64,000 bases of DNA, taken from the NCBI RefSeq assembly GCF_003012345.1, contig NZ_PVRV01000019.1, positions 124,001-188,000 of the forward strand, in the 5' to 3' direction. Origin of the DNA: Phytohalomonas tamaricis. Its GTDB lineage: Bacteria; Pseudomonadota; Gammaproteobacteria; Pseudomonadales; Halomonadaceae. Position numbers and translations under genes: made by a program. This document shows, one piece after another, positions 51,723 to 59,974 of this stretch; position 1 is the stretch's first letter; each line of letters opens with the position of its first letter. Below the pieces are notes generated by a model that saw only the letters and a program-made list of their open reading frames with translations, made no database searches and had not been told where the DNA came from.

Positions 51723-54365
51723 CTAGAAGGTGGCGAGTTCGCTTGTCATTTCGCTGGTCGGGTTCAAACCGACGATCACCGGATCGTGATCAGAGCTGCG
51801 GTACGGCGTCGGCGCATAGAGCGTGTCCTGTGCCTCGGTATCGTCGCTCCACACGTTATAGTCGAGCGCTGTCGCTTCGTCGGCATTGATGTGCCAAGTG
51901 GTGGTGCCGGTCACCTGATCGGCAAGCGTTTCACTGGCCAGCGCGTGGTCGAGCGAGCCCCACTGACCATCATATGCATAGGAATAGTCGTCATCGAGCA
52001 GCGTAAAGCCTTCATCTTGCAGCGTGGTGACGGGATCTTCCATCGCATAGCTATTGAGATCGCCAAGGATCAGCACGTCGCTATCGCCGCTGCCGGTCGG
52101 GTCTGAAGCGATCCAGTCGCTAAGCTGCTCGGCCGCCTCGACACGGGTGGGCGTATTATTGCCCTGGCCATCTCCTGTAGCCTCCTCGCCTTCGATCACA
52201 CTGCCTTTGGACTTGAAGTGGTTGACCACTACCGAGAAGGTGCCTCCCGTGTCTTTATCAAGGAAAGTTTGCATCATCGGGGCGCGGTTGGCGTAGGAGA
52301 ACGCGCCTTCGGCGGTGGTCGCTGCGGCCACCACCAGGTCGACTGCCTCGCTGTTGTAGATAATGCCGACGGTGATGGCATCACTACCGGGCACGGCAAT
52401 GGCGCTCTGTTCATCTTGAGGATCGACGCGCGGTACGGCATAGGCCCAAGTCACGCCGTCGTCGGCTTCGGCGTTGAGCGCATCGACCAGGCTGGCGATC
52501 GCGCTATCACTGTCATAGCCGTTGTTCTGCAGCTCCATCAGCCCGACGACTTCAGCACCGGTGCCGTTGATCGCACTGACGATTTTGTCCTGCTGGCGAA
52601 TGAATTCAGCCTCCGACTCGGCGCCGCGCGGCGCCTGCTCGACACCGCCGGGGGTGAGGAAGGTGTTACCGTCCTGGTCAAGGGTGGTGAAATAGTTGAG
52701 GACGTTGAAGGAGGCTACCTCCAGCGACGGCGTGCCGTTTGCGCTCAGCTCCTCCTGGTCAGGTGCGGCCTCGCGAGGATTGGTCGCTTCGAAATCGACG
52801 CCCTCAGTGGTCTGAATGCGATAATCGTCATAGCTGTAATCGAGAATGCCCTCGACTGCGTCAACGCTGTCGCCGCCGCGCAGCGGATTCTCCGCCGACA
52901 GTGGCTCGCCATCGCGTCCGAAGATGACCGGATACGGATTCGATTCGGTGCTGGCATCATCAAGAATAATCGTGCGCTCGGCCATTTCTTCCTGCTGGGC
53001 CGCGTAGCCCTCTTCGCTGGGCGCGTTGTTTTCCGTGTACTGCTCAATGCGCCCACCCGAGGAGAGCGTCACCTGACCGTACTGGCCGAGTTGATAGAGT
53101 TCAGTCACGCTCAGGCCGTTGCCGTCCGCGGCATCGACGACAACGCGCATGCCCTCGAAAGGTTCGAGCTGATTATCCGCGTAAGGCAGCGAAATGCGCT
53201 GGCTACTGGGCAGCGCCACGCCACTTTCTACAATGTCGATCTGCGCCCCCGCAGTGCTGAGCTGCGTTTTGCCGTTGTACTCGCTGACCTCGCCGCTCAG
53301 TTCGACCCGATCGCCCGCACTCAATGCGGCAAGCTGCGCCTCACTGTCACTCCCGGTATAGACGAAGATGCCTTCAGAGGTCAGCGAATTGTCGTCGATT
53401 CCATCGTCGGCCTGCTGGAGAAAGAAGCCATCCATACCTGGCGCAACCATCGTGACGATGGCGTTGACCTTGACCGTCTCGCCCGCCAGCGGGCTGCTGT
53501 CGCCGCTGCCTTGGATGGTGTGTATGGCTGTGAGCTCGGCCGGTACCTCATTGCCTCCCTCATCGCCTTCTTCGCCACTGCCGTCATCAATGTCGCCATT
53601 GGCATCGCCGGTCTGCGCGCCAGAATAGCCGAGCCCATCGATCGTCCCTTGTGAAAAGCTCTGCCACTGGCTGGGCTCAAAACTGTCGCTGCCCTGTGTA
53701 ACACCTTCATCACGGCGCAGCGTGACGTTTTCACCGAAGCTTTCGGCACTACCTACCTCACCCAGCGTATCGACCGTTTCACCGTTCGGCCCGGTCAGCA
53801 CCAGCGCATCGTCACCGTTGAAGTTGGTCACGCCGGAGACGAGATCGGCCCGTGCCAGTAGCGCGTCACTGGCCTGGCTGTGCGCAATCACCAGCGTTTC
53901 GCCAGCGCCCAGCGTGCCGTACTCGCTCAGGTCGAGCGTAGTGTTGGCTGAGGTATTGGCGTTACTGTAAAGCGCCACCTGATAGCCCGCGAGAGATAAT
54001 GCCTCGCTACCGGTATTGGTCAGCTCAAGAGCCTTGTCGTAGCTCGCGCCTTCCACATACTCGGAGAAGATCAGCCCCCCCTCTATCTCGGGCGCCTCCG
54101 GTACTTCGGGTTCTTCCGGCATCTCAGGCTCCGCAGGAGACTGAGGACTGCCATCAAACAGTTCATCAAGTCGCGCGCTGATACGTTCAAACAGCTCAGA
54201 TACGCCGGCGGGTTCATTGCCGTGCAGCACCTGCACGACTGCCTGGTAAAGCGTATTGAGCTTGAAGTGCAGCGCTTCATCGATAGCGCTGATGAAGCCA
54301 TTTTTGTCTGTCAGTGCCTCAAGGTCGCCTTGCTTGAATTCCTTGCTTACTGTCGTTGTTCTCAT
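51723..54365 (-). CDS. ExeM/NucH-family extracellular endonuclease with lamin-tail domain, probable type I cargo
   Basis: The 880-residue protein has an N-terminal helical region of about 75 residues with no signal peptide, a Pro/Glu-rich linker at about 76-100, and a lamin-tail (LTD) domain at about 100-230 (GGLIFSEYVEGASYDKALEL). An OB-like part follows at about 280-520, and then an endonuclease/exonuclease/phosphatase domain from about 551 (LEVASFNVLNYFTTLDQDGN, GLMELQNNGYDSD, VNHFKSKGS, ILGDLNSYAMEDP, SSDHDPVIVGL). ExeM and Xds nucleases degrade extracellular DNA for nutrition and biofilm turnover. The last residues are MTSELATF, similar to the nucleotidase end. ATG 54365 has GGAG with a 7-nt spacer. 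It is convergent with the candidate RNA. Confidence 0.92.
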   Translation of the reverse strand: MRTTTVSKEFKQGDLEALTDKNGFISAIDEALHFKLNTLYQAVVQVLHGNEPAGVSELFERISARLDELFDGSPQSPAEPEMPEEPEVPEAPEIEGGLIFSEYVEGASYDKALELTNTGSEALSLAGYQVALYSNANTSANTTLDLSEYGTLGAGETLVIAHSQASDALLARADLVSGVTNFNGDDALVLTGPNGETVDTLGEVGSAESFGENVTLRRDEGVTQGSDSFEPSQWQSFSQGTIDGLGYSGAQTGDANGDIDDGSGEEGDEGGNEVPAELTAIHTIQGSGDSSPLAGETVKVNAIVTMVAPGMDGFFLQQADDGIDDNSLTSEGIFVYTGSDSEAQLAALSAGDRVELSGEVSEYNGKTQLSTAGAQIDIVESGVALPSSQRISLPYADNQLEPFEGMRVVVDAADGNGLSVTELYQLGQYGQVTLSSGGRIEQYTENNAPSEEGYAAQQEEMAERTIILDDASTESNPYPVIFGRDGEPLSAENPLRGGDSVDAVEGILDYSYDDYRIQTTEGVDFEATNPREAAPDQEELSANGTPSLEVASFNVLNYFTTLDQDGNTFLTPGGVEQAPRGAESEAEFIRQQDKIVSAINGTGAEVVGLMELQNNGYDSDSAIASLVDALNAEADDGVTWAYAVPRVDPQDEQSAIAVPGSDAITVGIIYNSEAVDLVVAAATTAEGAFSYANRAPMMQTFLDKDTGGTFSVVVNHFKSKGSVIEGEEATGDGQGNNTPTRVEAAEQLSDWIASDPTGSGDSDVLILGDLNSYAMEDPVTTLQDEGFTLLDDDYSYAYDGQWGSLDHALASETLADQVTGTTTWHINADEATALDYNVWSDDTEAQDTLYAPTPYRSSDHDPVIVGLNPTSEMTSELATF

Positions 54366-54401
54366 TTTCCTTCTCCATGGTGAACCGTGACAATCGCCGT
54401 G

Positions 54402-54413
54402 CATGACGTCATG
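54402..54413. repeat. 12-bp palindrome upstream of the nuclease gene
   Basis: CATGACGTCATG is a perfect palindrome, followed directly by further TCATG and TCATGTC repeats, 37 bp upstream of the nuclease start. It is a possible operator or 5'-leader element; no regulator is recognised. Confidence 0.3.
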
Positions 54414-54633
54414 TCATGTCGGTGCAATGACCACAACATGCGGTTCAAGCGTCACCGGAAAACGTGTCAGGAAAATTAAAATTAGTAGAAATTAATGGAA
54501 GAAGGCACTTTTATTGGTGCAGGTCATGATTCACACGTAATGATGCCGCTATCCCTTCGTCTATACGCCAGCCTAGCGCCAAACGACTGAGTGCTTTACC
54601 GTATAGTGAAGTCTTCTCAATGAGATGCTCGTC

Positions 54634-55449
54634 ATGTCAAATACCGCCACGCAATCGATTCCCGCAGCCGCCTCATCGACCAGCGACACGCTTTTCGACG
54701 CGCATTTCCATATCATCGATCCTCGCTTTCCCCTCGCCTCTGGCCAGGATTACTCGCCGCCGACATTTACGGCCCACGACTATCATCGCCGGGTCGCGCC
54801 GCTGGGCATCGCTGGCGGCGCGGTCGTCTCCGGCTCGTTTCAAGGTTTTGATCAGCGCTATCTATGCGATGCCCTCGACCGGCTCGGTGCAGGCTACGTG
54901 GGCGTAACGCAACTGCCTCCGGAGGTCAGCGATGAGGAGATTCGTGCATTGAACCAACGCGGCGTACGCGCCGTACGTTTCAATCTGCGGCGTGGAGGCT
55001 CGGCAGGACTCGAGGTGCTTGAAGAGATGGCGTTACGCGTGCATGCACTGGCCGGCTGGCATGTTGAACTTTACGCCGATGCGCGTGAGTTGAGTGCTCA
55101 TCTCCCTGTGCTCAAACGCCTGCCTCAACTCGTGATCGATCATCTGGGCCTGTCACGCGAAGGGCTACCCACGCTGTGCACGCTGGTCGAGCATGGCGCC
55201 AAGGTCAAGGCCAGCGGCTTCGGGCGTGTATCTCTCGACGTACCGCAGGCGCTGGCAACTATTGCCGACATTGCGCCCAGCGCACTGATGTTTGGCTCCG
55301 ATCTGCCTTCGACGCGTGCCCCGCGCCCGTTCAACACTCAGGACATTACGCTGATCCATAACACGCTGGGTGAGCGTAACGCGCGGCTGGCGCTGCATGA
55401 TAATGCCGTTGCACTCTATCGTCCCCACCGGCTGCCACCGGTCGCCTAA
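54634..55449 (+). CDS. Amidohydrolase-family TIM-barrel hydrolase
   Basis: The protein has about 271 residues and the short amidohydrolase-2 type fold. The metal motif FDAHFHIIDPRFPL (HxH) lies near the N-terminus, with GVRAVRFNLRRGG in mid-protein, VIDHLGLSREG holding a third histidine, VKASGFGRVSLDVP, and the metal aspartate in LMFGSDLPSTRAPRPF. This pattern is shared with 2-pyrone-4,6-dicarboxylate lactonase and related lactone hydrolases, so a lactone or aromatic-catabolic substrate is plausible. An ATG three codons earlier (54625) is equally possible; neither has a strong ribosome binding site. It is followed by a membrane protein gene on the same strand, 158 bp away. Confidence 0.85.
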   Translation: MSNTATQSIPAAASSTSDTLFDAHFHIIDPRFPLASGQDYSPPTFTAHDYHRRVAPLGIAGGAVVSGSFQGFDQRYLCDALDRLGAGYVGVTQLPPEVSDEEIRALNQRGVRAVRFNLRRGGSAGLEVLEEMALRVHALAGWHVELYADARELSAHLPVLKRLPQLVIDHLGLSREGLPTLCTLVEHGAKVKASGFGRVSLDVPQALATIADIAPSALMFGSDLPSTRAPRPFNTQDITLIHNTLGERNARLALHDNAVALYRPHRLPPVA

Positions 55450-55606
55450 GCCCTCTGGGCCTGAGCCTTGGCGCTTACGTCTGGACTGCCGTGACGCCCA
55501 GCCCTGAGCCAAACGGGGTCAATGCCAATTTCATTGTCTGATGCCATCGTCACCCGGCGATGCGTTTCAGACCGTTATTTTATCGCTTCGCTGGAGAGCA
55601 CCTGCC

Positions 55607-56683
55607 GTGCCTGTTGCCCGACCTTCGCCTGTATTTTTTGACAACCTGCCTCGCTGGCTAGCGCTGATTGTGAGTTGCGCTGTCATGAGCCAGTTACTGA
55701 AGTGGTTACATATGCCAGCAGGGGCATTCATCGGGCCGATGGCAGTGGCGATCGTGTTCGGGGTACGTGTTGGTGGGCTGCGCCTGCCTAAGCGGCTGTT
55801 CAAGCTCGGCCAGGGTGTGGTCGGCTGTTTGATTGCGCAAACGATGACCGTGGCAGTCATGCTCAAGATTCTCGATGGCTGGCCTGTCATGCTGCTCGCC
55901 ACTGCTATCACCCTGTTGCTGAGCTTGATCGTCGGCATCATTTTAGTGCGCTATGGCGGGCTACCCGGCACGACGGCCGCCTGGGGCACCACGCCAGGCG
56001 CGGCGGCAGCGATGGTCGCCATGGCAGAGGAAGCCGATGCTGACCCGAGAATCGTCGCGGCGATGCAGTATGTCCGTGTCGTCTGCGTCGTGCTGGTCGG
56101 GGCGCTGGTCAGTCACTGGCTGGGTAGCGGCGCGTCCGGTACCGAGCAGCAAAGTGAAGCATTAACATTCGATCTCACGACATTAGGATCATTTCTAGCG
56201 ACGCTGGCCATCATCGCTTCCGGGGTGTGGCTGATTGATCGGCGCATGCCGGCGGGTGCCCTGCTTGGGCCGATGATCATCGGCACTCTTCTGCACGTCA
56301 GCGGGCTGGTCGAGATCGTCCTGCCGCATGTCATGCTGGAGATCGCCTACGGTGTGATCGGCTGCTATGTGGGGCTGCGTTTCGACCGGGAGACAGTGCA
56401 TTACGTACTACGTGCATTGAAATGGATGCTGCTTGCATCAATGATGCTGATCGCGATGTGCGCGCTCTCCGCCTGGCTGCTTGAATCGCTGATGGATACC
56501 CATTTTCTCAGCGCTTATCTGGCAACCAGTCCGGGCGGGCTGGATTCGATGACGATCATCGCCATCGATACCCATGCCGACGTCGGACTGGTGGTGGCGC
56601 TGCAGGCGCTGCGCCTGTTTACCGTGGTACTGGTGGGGCCGGCAATGGCACGCTTTATTGCCCGCTTCGCGCGCACCACATAG
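55607..56683 (+). CDS. AbrB-type membrane protein (ammonia monooxygenase-like duplication family)
   Basis: The protein has about 358 residues and ten or so hydrophobic segments in two similar halves. The tell-tale repeats are MPAGAFIGPMAVAIVFGVRV with GQGVVGCLIAQTM in the first half and MPAGALLGPMIIGTLLHVSG with AYGVIGCYVGLRFDRETV in the second, plus LPGTTAAWGTTPGAAAAMVA and ATSPGGLDSMTIIAID. This matches the AbrB family named after an alkylphosphonate or transport-associated membrane protein; despite the name it is not DNA-binding, and its substrate is not known. GTG at 55607 follows GGAG and removes 22 residues present in a longer in-frame reading that lacks such a site. It is convergent with phzF-like gene 56696-57598. 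Confidence 0.85.
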   Translation: MPVARPSPVFFDNLPRWLALIVSCAVMSQLLKWLHMPAGAFIGPMAVAIVFGVRVGGLRLPKRLFKLGQGVVGCLIAQTMTVAVMLKILDGWPVMLLATAITLLLSLIVGIILVRYGGLPGTTAAWGTTPGAAAAMVAMAEEADADPRIVAAMQYVRVVCVVLVGALVSHWLGSGASGTEQQSEALTFDLTTLGSFLATLAIIASGVWLIDRRMPAGALLGPMIIGTLLHVSGLVEIVLPHVMLEIAYGVIGCYVGLRFDRETVHYVLRALKWMLLASMMLIAMCALSAWLLESLMDTHFLSAYLATSPGGLDSMTIIAIDTHADVGLVVALQALRLFTVVLVGPAMARFIARFARTT

Positions 56684-56695
56684 GCGTATCTCCTG

Positions 56696-57598
56696 TCACC
56701 ATTTATCGCGTAGAAGGTACCCACCGCCGACAATAACCGCCTGTCCGGCGATGTGGATCAGTTGCGTGCCGCTGTCATCGTACTCGACTTCAGCCTGGAT
56801 CAGGCTAGGCCGGCCCATCTCGATCCCTTGCTCAATCGTGTACGTTGCCCGCTCGGCGGTCTTCTTCGCCCGGGAGAGATAGCCCGCCAGCGGCGCCGCG
56901 GCACTGCCTGTCGCCGGGTCTTCGGCAATGCCGAATTCCGGGGCGAACATTCGCGCACGCACGTTGCCGCCGCCCAACTGCACATAGCAGTACAGATACC
57001 CATCATCGCGTCCAGCGAACAGTGCCTTCCAGAGCGCCATATCCACGGCGACACGCGCCAGCATGTCCAACGACGTCAATTCAATCAGTTGATAGGGCAC
57101 ACCGCAGGAGGCCAGCACAGGTGTTGGCGTGATGCCGTAAGACGGCAGACTTAGTAAACCGGCGGCCTCATCGCAGCTAAGCACACTGCCCGTCAGCTCG
57201 AGCGGGCAAGCCGTGGTCAAGCGCGCCCAGTTATCGTGACAGGCAACAACCACGTCGCCCACGCCCTCTTCCAGCACCAGTTTGGCAGCATCGCTTGCCA
57301 TGCCGCGCTCAACCAACAACCTTGCTGTACCTACCGTAGGATGTCCGGCAAACGGCAGCTCGCATCCCGGCGTGAAGATGCGCACCGGAAAGCGATTAGG
57401 TTCACTTGGTGGGCCAACAAATACCGTTTCGGACAGGTTCAGCTCACGCGCGATGCGCTGCATCTGATCAGTCTCAAGATGGCCAGCCTCCAAAAATACG
57501 GCCAACGGATTGCCCGAGAAGGCGCGATCGGTAAACACATCGAGCAGCACGTAAGGCAGCGTCGAGGAGGCTGTAGACGACGGATCAGATGAAGTCAT
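56696..57598 (-). CDS. PhzF-family isomerase-like protein
   Basis: The 300-residue protein has the diaminopimelate-epimerase-like double barrel of PhzF/YddE proteins. The hallmark opening is YVLLDVFTDRAFSGNPLAVF at about 16-35, followed by the catalytic-glutamate region ARELNLSETVFV, FTPGCELPFAGHPTVGTARL at about 74-93 and GIAEDPATGSAAAPLAGYLS at about 224-243. PhzF isomerises a phenazine precursor, but most homologues serve unknown metabolism, and no phenazine genes are here. Length is usual (about 290). It lies as a single gene between convergent and divergent neighbours. Confidence 0.93.
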   Translation of the reverse strand: MTSSDPSSTASSTLPYVLLDVFTDRAFSGNPLAVFLEAGHLETDQMQRIARELNLSETVFVGPPSEPNRFPVRIFTPGCELPFAGHPTVGTARLLVERGMASDAAKLVLEEGVGDVVVACHDNWARLTTACPLELTGSVLSCDEAAGLLSLPSYGITPTPVLASCGVPYQLIELTSLDMLARVAVDMALWKALFAGRDDGYLYCYVQLGGGNVRARMFAPEFGIAEDPATGSAAAPLAGYLSRAKKTAERATYTIEQGIEMGRPSLIQAEVEYDDSGTQLIHIAGQAVIVGGGYLLRDKW

Positions 57599-57734
57599 GA
57601 CAGATGTTCCAGATTAGAGAGGGCTTTAGAACAAGCATAAGCCGCATGATGCCGACGTTACAGACGCCATAGTGACTTTCGTACCCTTTTTACGCATCTC
57701 TTTTGCATGCTCTCCTTTGCATGCACCCCCGTAT

Positions 57735-57761
57735 AAAAAAAGAGCCCATCAAGGGCTCTTT
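57735..57761 (-). terminator. Intrinsic terminator of the small YegP-like gene
   Basis: AAAGAGCCC and GGGCTCTTT form a perfect 9-bp stem over 5 nt, and on the minus strand it runs into seven U residues. It lies about 40 bp past the stop at 57799. Confidence 0.92.
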
Positions 57762-57798
57762 ACGTAACGCTGGAAATATCATCCCCGGGCCGGGAGTA

Positions 57799-58014
57799 TT
57801 ACAGATTACCAATACTGCCTGTTCCGCCCGGGCTGCCGGAGCTCTGATCATCGCCGATCTGAGCATGATCAAAGCCGTGCGCCTTGGCATCCTCAACGCA
57901 TGCCTCGCGGCTGGCAAAGCCTCGCGAGGTGGTATGTTCACTCTCCTCGGGCGCCTTCCAATACCACTGGCCGTCGTCGCCCTGATAAAACTCCCACTCG
58001 CTTCGCATCGTCAT
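57799..58014 (-). CDS. Small protein with YegP/DUF1508-like repeat
   Basis: The acidic protein of 71 residues reads WEFYQGDDGQWYWKAPEESE at about 6-25, then FASREACVEDAKAHGFDHAQ, then a Ser/Gly-rich tail. The WEFY-x4-QWYWK strand-turn pattern followed by a helix with EACVEDAK is like a single YegP (DUF1508) unit, which folds as a small alpha-beta module. Its role is unknown. AGGAG with a 6-nt spacer fixes the ATG at 58014, and the following terminator supports an expressed monocistronic gene. Longer in-frame readings have no ribosome binding site. Confidence 0.8.
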   Translation of the reverse strand: MTMRSEWEFYQGDDGQWYWKAPEESEHTTSRGFASREACVEDAKAHGFDHAQIGDDQSSGSPGGTGSIGNL

Positions 58015-58201
58015 CGCTAGCTCCTCCCTGGCATTCGCGTTATTCACACCCAAGCATAGCCCTGCAACGGCTTCCCCGCGACTACGATACACCGTAGGTG
58101 TTTTTCCTATCTCACCACGACGCACATCGCGCAATGCCGCCCGTGACCGGCTATTCTGTCATGACGTATCACGCGCCTTTCATTCCCTCCTGGAGCCCAT
58201 C

Positions 58202-58609
58202 ATGGCCGATATCCTTCATGTCGTTGCCGGCTGTCTGCTCAATGCACAACAGCAGCTACTGGTCGTCAGAAAACGTAATACGCCTTGCTTCATGCTACCG
58301 GGAGGCAAGCATGAACATGGCGAGACACCAGTAGAGACGCTGGCACGTGAATGGCATGAGGAGCTGGGCTGCGAACTCAAAAAGAATGATCTGGTTCTGC
58401 TCGGCCGTTTTCGCGCGCCTGCGGCCAATGAGCCCGATACGGAAGTGGATGCCGATGTCTTTGTCGTCACCATGGACATGCCAACGCTGCCCCAGCCGGG
58501 CGGAGAAATCGAAGAAGTCCGCTGGCTCTCACTGCCCTTCAAAAAAGACGTACAGGTGGCACCGCTGCTGGAAAAAGACGTGTTGCCGGCATTGCAAAGA
58601 TGGATATGA
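58202..58609 (+). CDS. Nudix hydrolase
   Basis: The 135-residue protein carries a complete Nudix box, G-GKHEHGE-TPVETLA-REWHEELG at about 36-60, which binds Mg2+ and hydrolyses a nucleoside diphosphate linked to another group. The region before it, VVAGCLLNAQQQLLVVRKRN, is the usual strand start. The substrate may be an oxidised or non-canonical nucleotide, but this cannot be read. TGGAG lies 6 nt before the ATG. It stands alone; the next gene is convergent. Confidence 0.93.
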   Translation: MADILHVVAGCLLNAQQQLLVVRKRNTPCFMLPGGKHEHGETPVETLAREWHEELGCELKKNDLVLLGRFRAPAANEPDTEVDADVFVVTMDMPTLPQPGGEIEEVRWLSLPFKKDVQVAPLLEKDVLPALQRWI

Positions 58610-58646
58610 ACATCCTGCCATACCGGCAAACCATTACTGAGACCGC

Positions 58647-59258
58647 TTAATAACCCACCGTAAAGCGCTCGCGCAAATGGGCGGGATGCTCCAGTTCATC
58701 TACCAGAGCAACGGCGTAATCCTCAAAAGAAATCAAGCTGTCGCCGTTGCTGTCGATCAGAAGATGGTTGCTATCCAATCGGAACTGGCCGGTACGCTCG
58801 CCAGCATAGAATTCAGCAGAGGGGGAAAGGCAGGTCCATTCCAGCGTTTTTTCCTTGCGCAGTAGATCGAGAAAGACGACGTCATGAGCCGCTTCAGCAC
58901 GATAGGCTTCAGGAAACCCTTCTGTATCCATCAGCTGCTTGCCCGGCTTCACTTCAAGGCTACCCGTGCCACAAACGGCAAGATAGCGCGGCACATCCGC
59001 ATCCTTTATCGCCCCAATTAAGGCATTAGGATTGGTTTCCACGAACTTAACGGCGGTAATGACGGCATCATGGCCGCGCAACAATTGCGCCAGCGCCTTG
59101 CGATCGTTGGGACTACCTTCTTTGATCGTAACGTTATCCCGACTCTTGAGCTTATCGGCACTACGCACAATAGCCGTCACGCGGTGGCCGCGGTCAAGGA
59201 GTTCGTCGAGAATACGCGAACCGGCATTACCGGAAGCACCCACAAGAGCAACGTTCAT
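58647..59258 (-). CDS. NAD(P)H-binding reductase of the atypical SDR type (YwnB-like)
   Basis: The 203-residue protein starts with a Rossmann motif, VALVGASGNAGSRILDELLD (GxxGxxG variant at about 7-14), followed by RGHRVTAIVRSADKL, the second strand-helix set. ALIGAIKDADVPRYLAVCGT and TCLSPSAEFYAGERTGQFRL fit the NmrA/YwnB-like NAD(P)-binding proteins. Oxidoreductase activity is uncertain because several relatives are sensors of redox state. The ATG at 59258 has AAGGA with an 8-nt spacer; an ATG two codons earlier sits too close to it. It lies alone, convergent with the Nudix gene. Confidence 0.88.
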   Translation of the reverse strand: MNVALVGASGNAGSRILDELLDRGHRVTAIVRSADKLKSRDNVTIKEGSPNDRKALAQLLRGHDAVITAVKFVETNPNALIGAIKDADVPRYLAVCGTGSLEVKPGKQLMDTEGFPEAYRAEAAHDVVFLDLLRKEKTLEWTCLSPSAEFYAGERTGQFRLDSNHLLIDSNGDSLISFEDYAVALVDELEHPAHLRERFTVGY

Positions 59259-59407
59259 AATCATTTTCCTTAAACGGGCATGCTCTTGTTAACGTAGCGC
59301 TTTTTTGCGAATGACTCCTACCTTTTAATGAGTAAGACTCATAAATCCTTGAGCTTTTAACTATTTTTTATCTTCAGGGCACAACATCCGCCCTACCTTT
59401 ACTCTCG

Positions 59408-59782
59408 CTAGATCACGCCGAGTCGCTGCAGGAGCAGGCCTCCCCACACCAGCCCGGCAAAAAAAGCAGACATCAACACCGCAGCCGACCCCATATCCTT
59501 GGCGCGCCCGGAAAGCTCATGATGCTCGCTGCCAATACGATCGACAATCGACTCGATCGCGGAGTTGACGAGCTCCACGGCCAGCACAATCAGTGCGCTG
59601 CCAACCAGCAAAAGCCACTCGACGAAGCTGCGCCCCAGCCAGAATGAAATCGGAAACAGCACGACAGCGAGGACAATCTCAAGTCGGAAAGCCGCTTCAT
59701 GGCGCCAGCCGGCCAGAAAACCCTGCCAGGAGTAGCGGGTTGAATGAATAAGACGGACAAAGCCTGTATGGCCGGGTTTCAT
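59408..59782 (-). CDS. dgkA: Diacylglycerol kinase, DgkA type
   Basis: The 124-residue protein has the three membrane helices of DgkA and the conserved segments RLIHSTRYSWQGFLAGWRHE near the N-terminus, ALIVLAVELVNSAIESIVDR then IGSEHHELSGRAKDMGSAAV, with the catalytic glutamate and metal-site residues in ELVNSAIESIVD. It recycles diacylglycerol produced by membrane-derived oligosaccharide or LPS synthesis into phosphatidic acid at the inner membrane. Length matches E. coli DgkA (122). The neighbouring acuI-like gene is divergent, so it is not an operon partner. Confidence 0.96.
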   Translation of the reverse strand: MKPGHTGFVRLIHSTRYSWQGFLAGWRHEAAFRLEIVLAVVLFPISFWLGRSFVEWLLLVGSALIVLAVELVNSAIESIVDRIGSEHHELSGRAKDMGSAAVLMSAFFAGLVWGGLLLQRLGVI

Positions 59783-59974
59783 CGAAAAAGGCCTCGTTGA
59801 TGAATAGCCAGATCAAAAGCGAATCACGACGTTTAAGACAAGCAAGCCTCGATCTTACCAAAGGCGATTGCATTAGAGCTACGCCATATCTGCTTTGGGA
59901 TTGACGCTCTTCGACAGTACAATCACGCTTGGCAAGATAGCGTTTACCGTCCGTTCATACCAAGGAATCCTGCC

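Noticed and set aside
52218-53654. 478-codon open frame on the plus strand
   Set aside because: It lies entirely opposite the ExeM-type nuclease gene, has no recognisable domain and is explained by the GC-rich codon pattern of the real gene.
49060-54365. RTX calcium-binding repeats in the two exported enzymes
   Set aside because: No GGxGxDxU tandem repeats were found in either protein.
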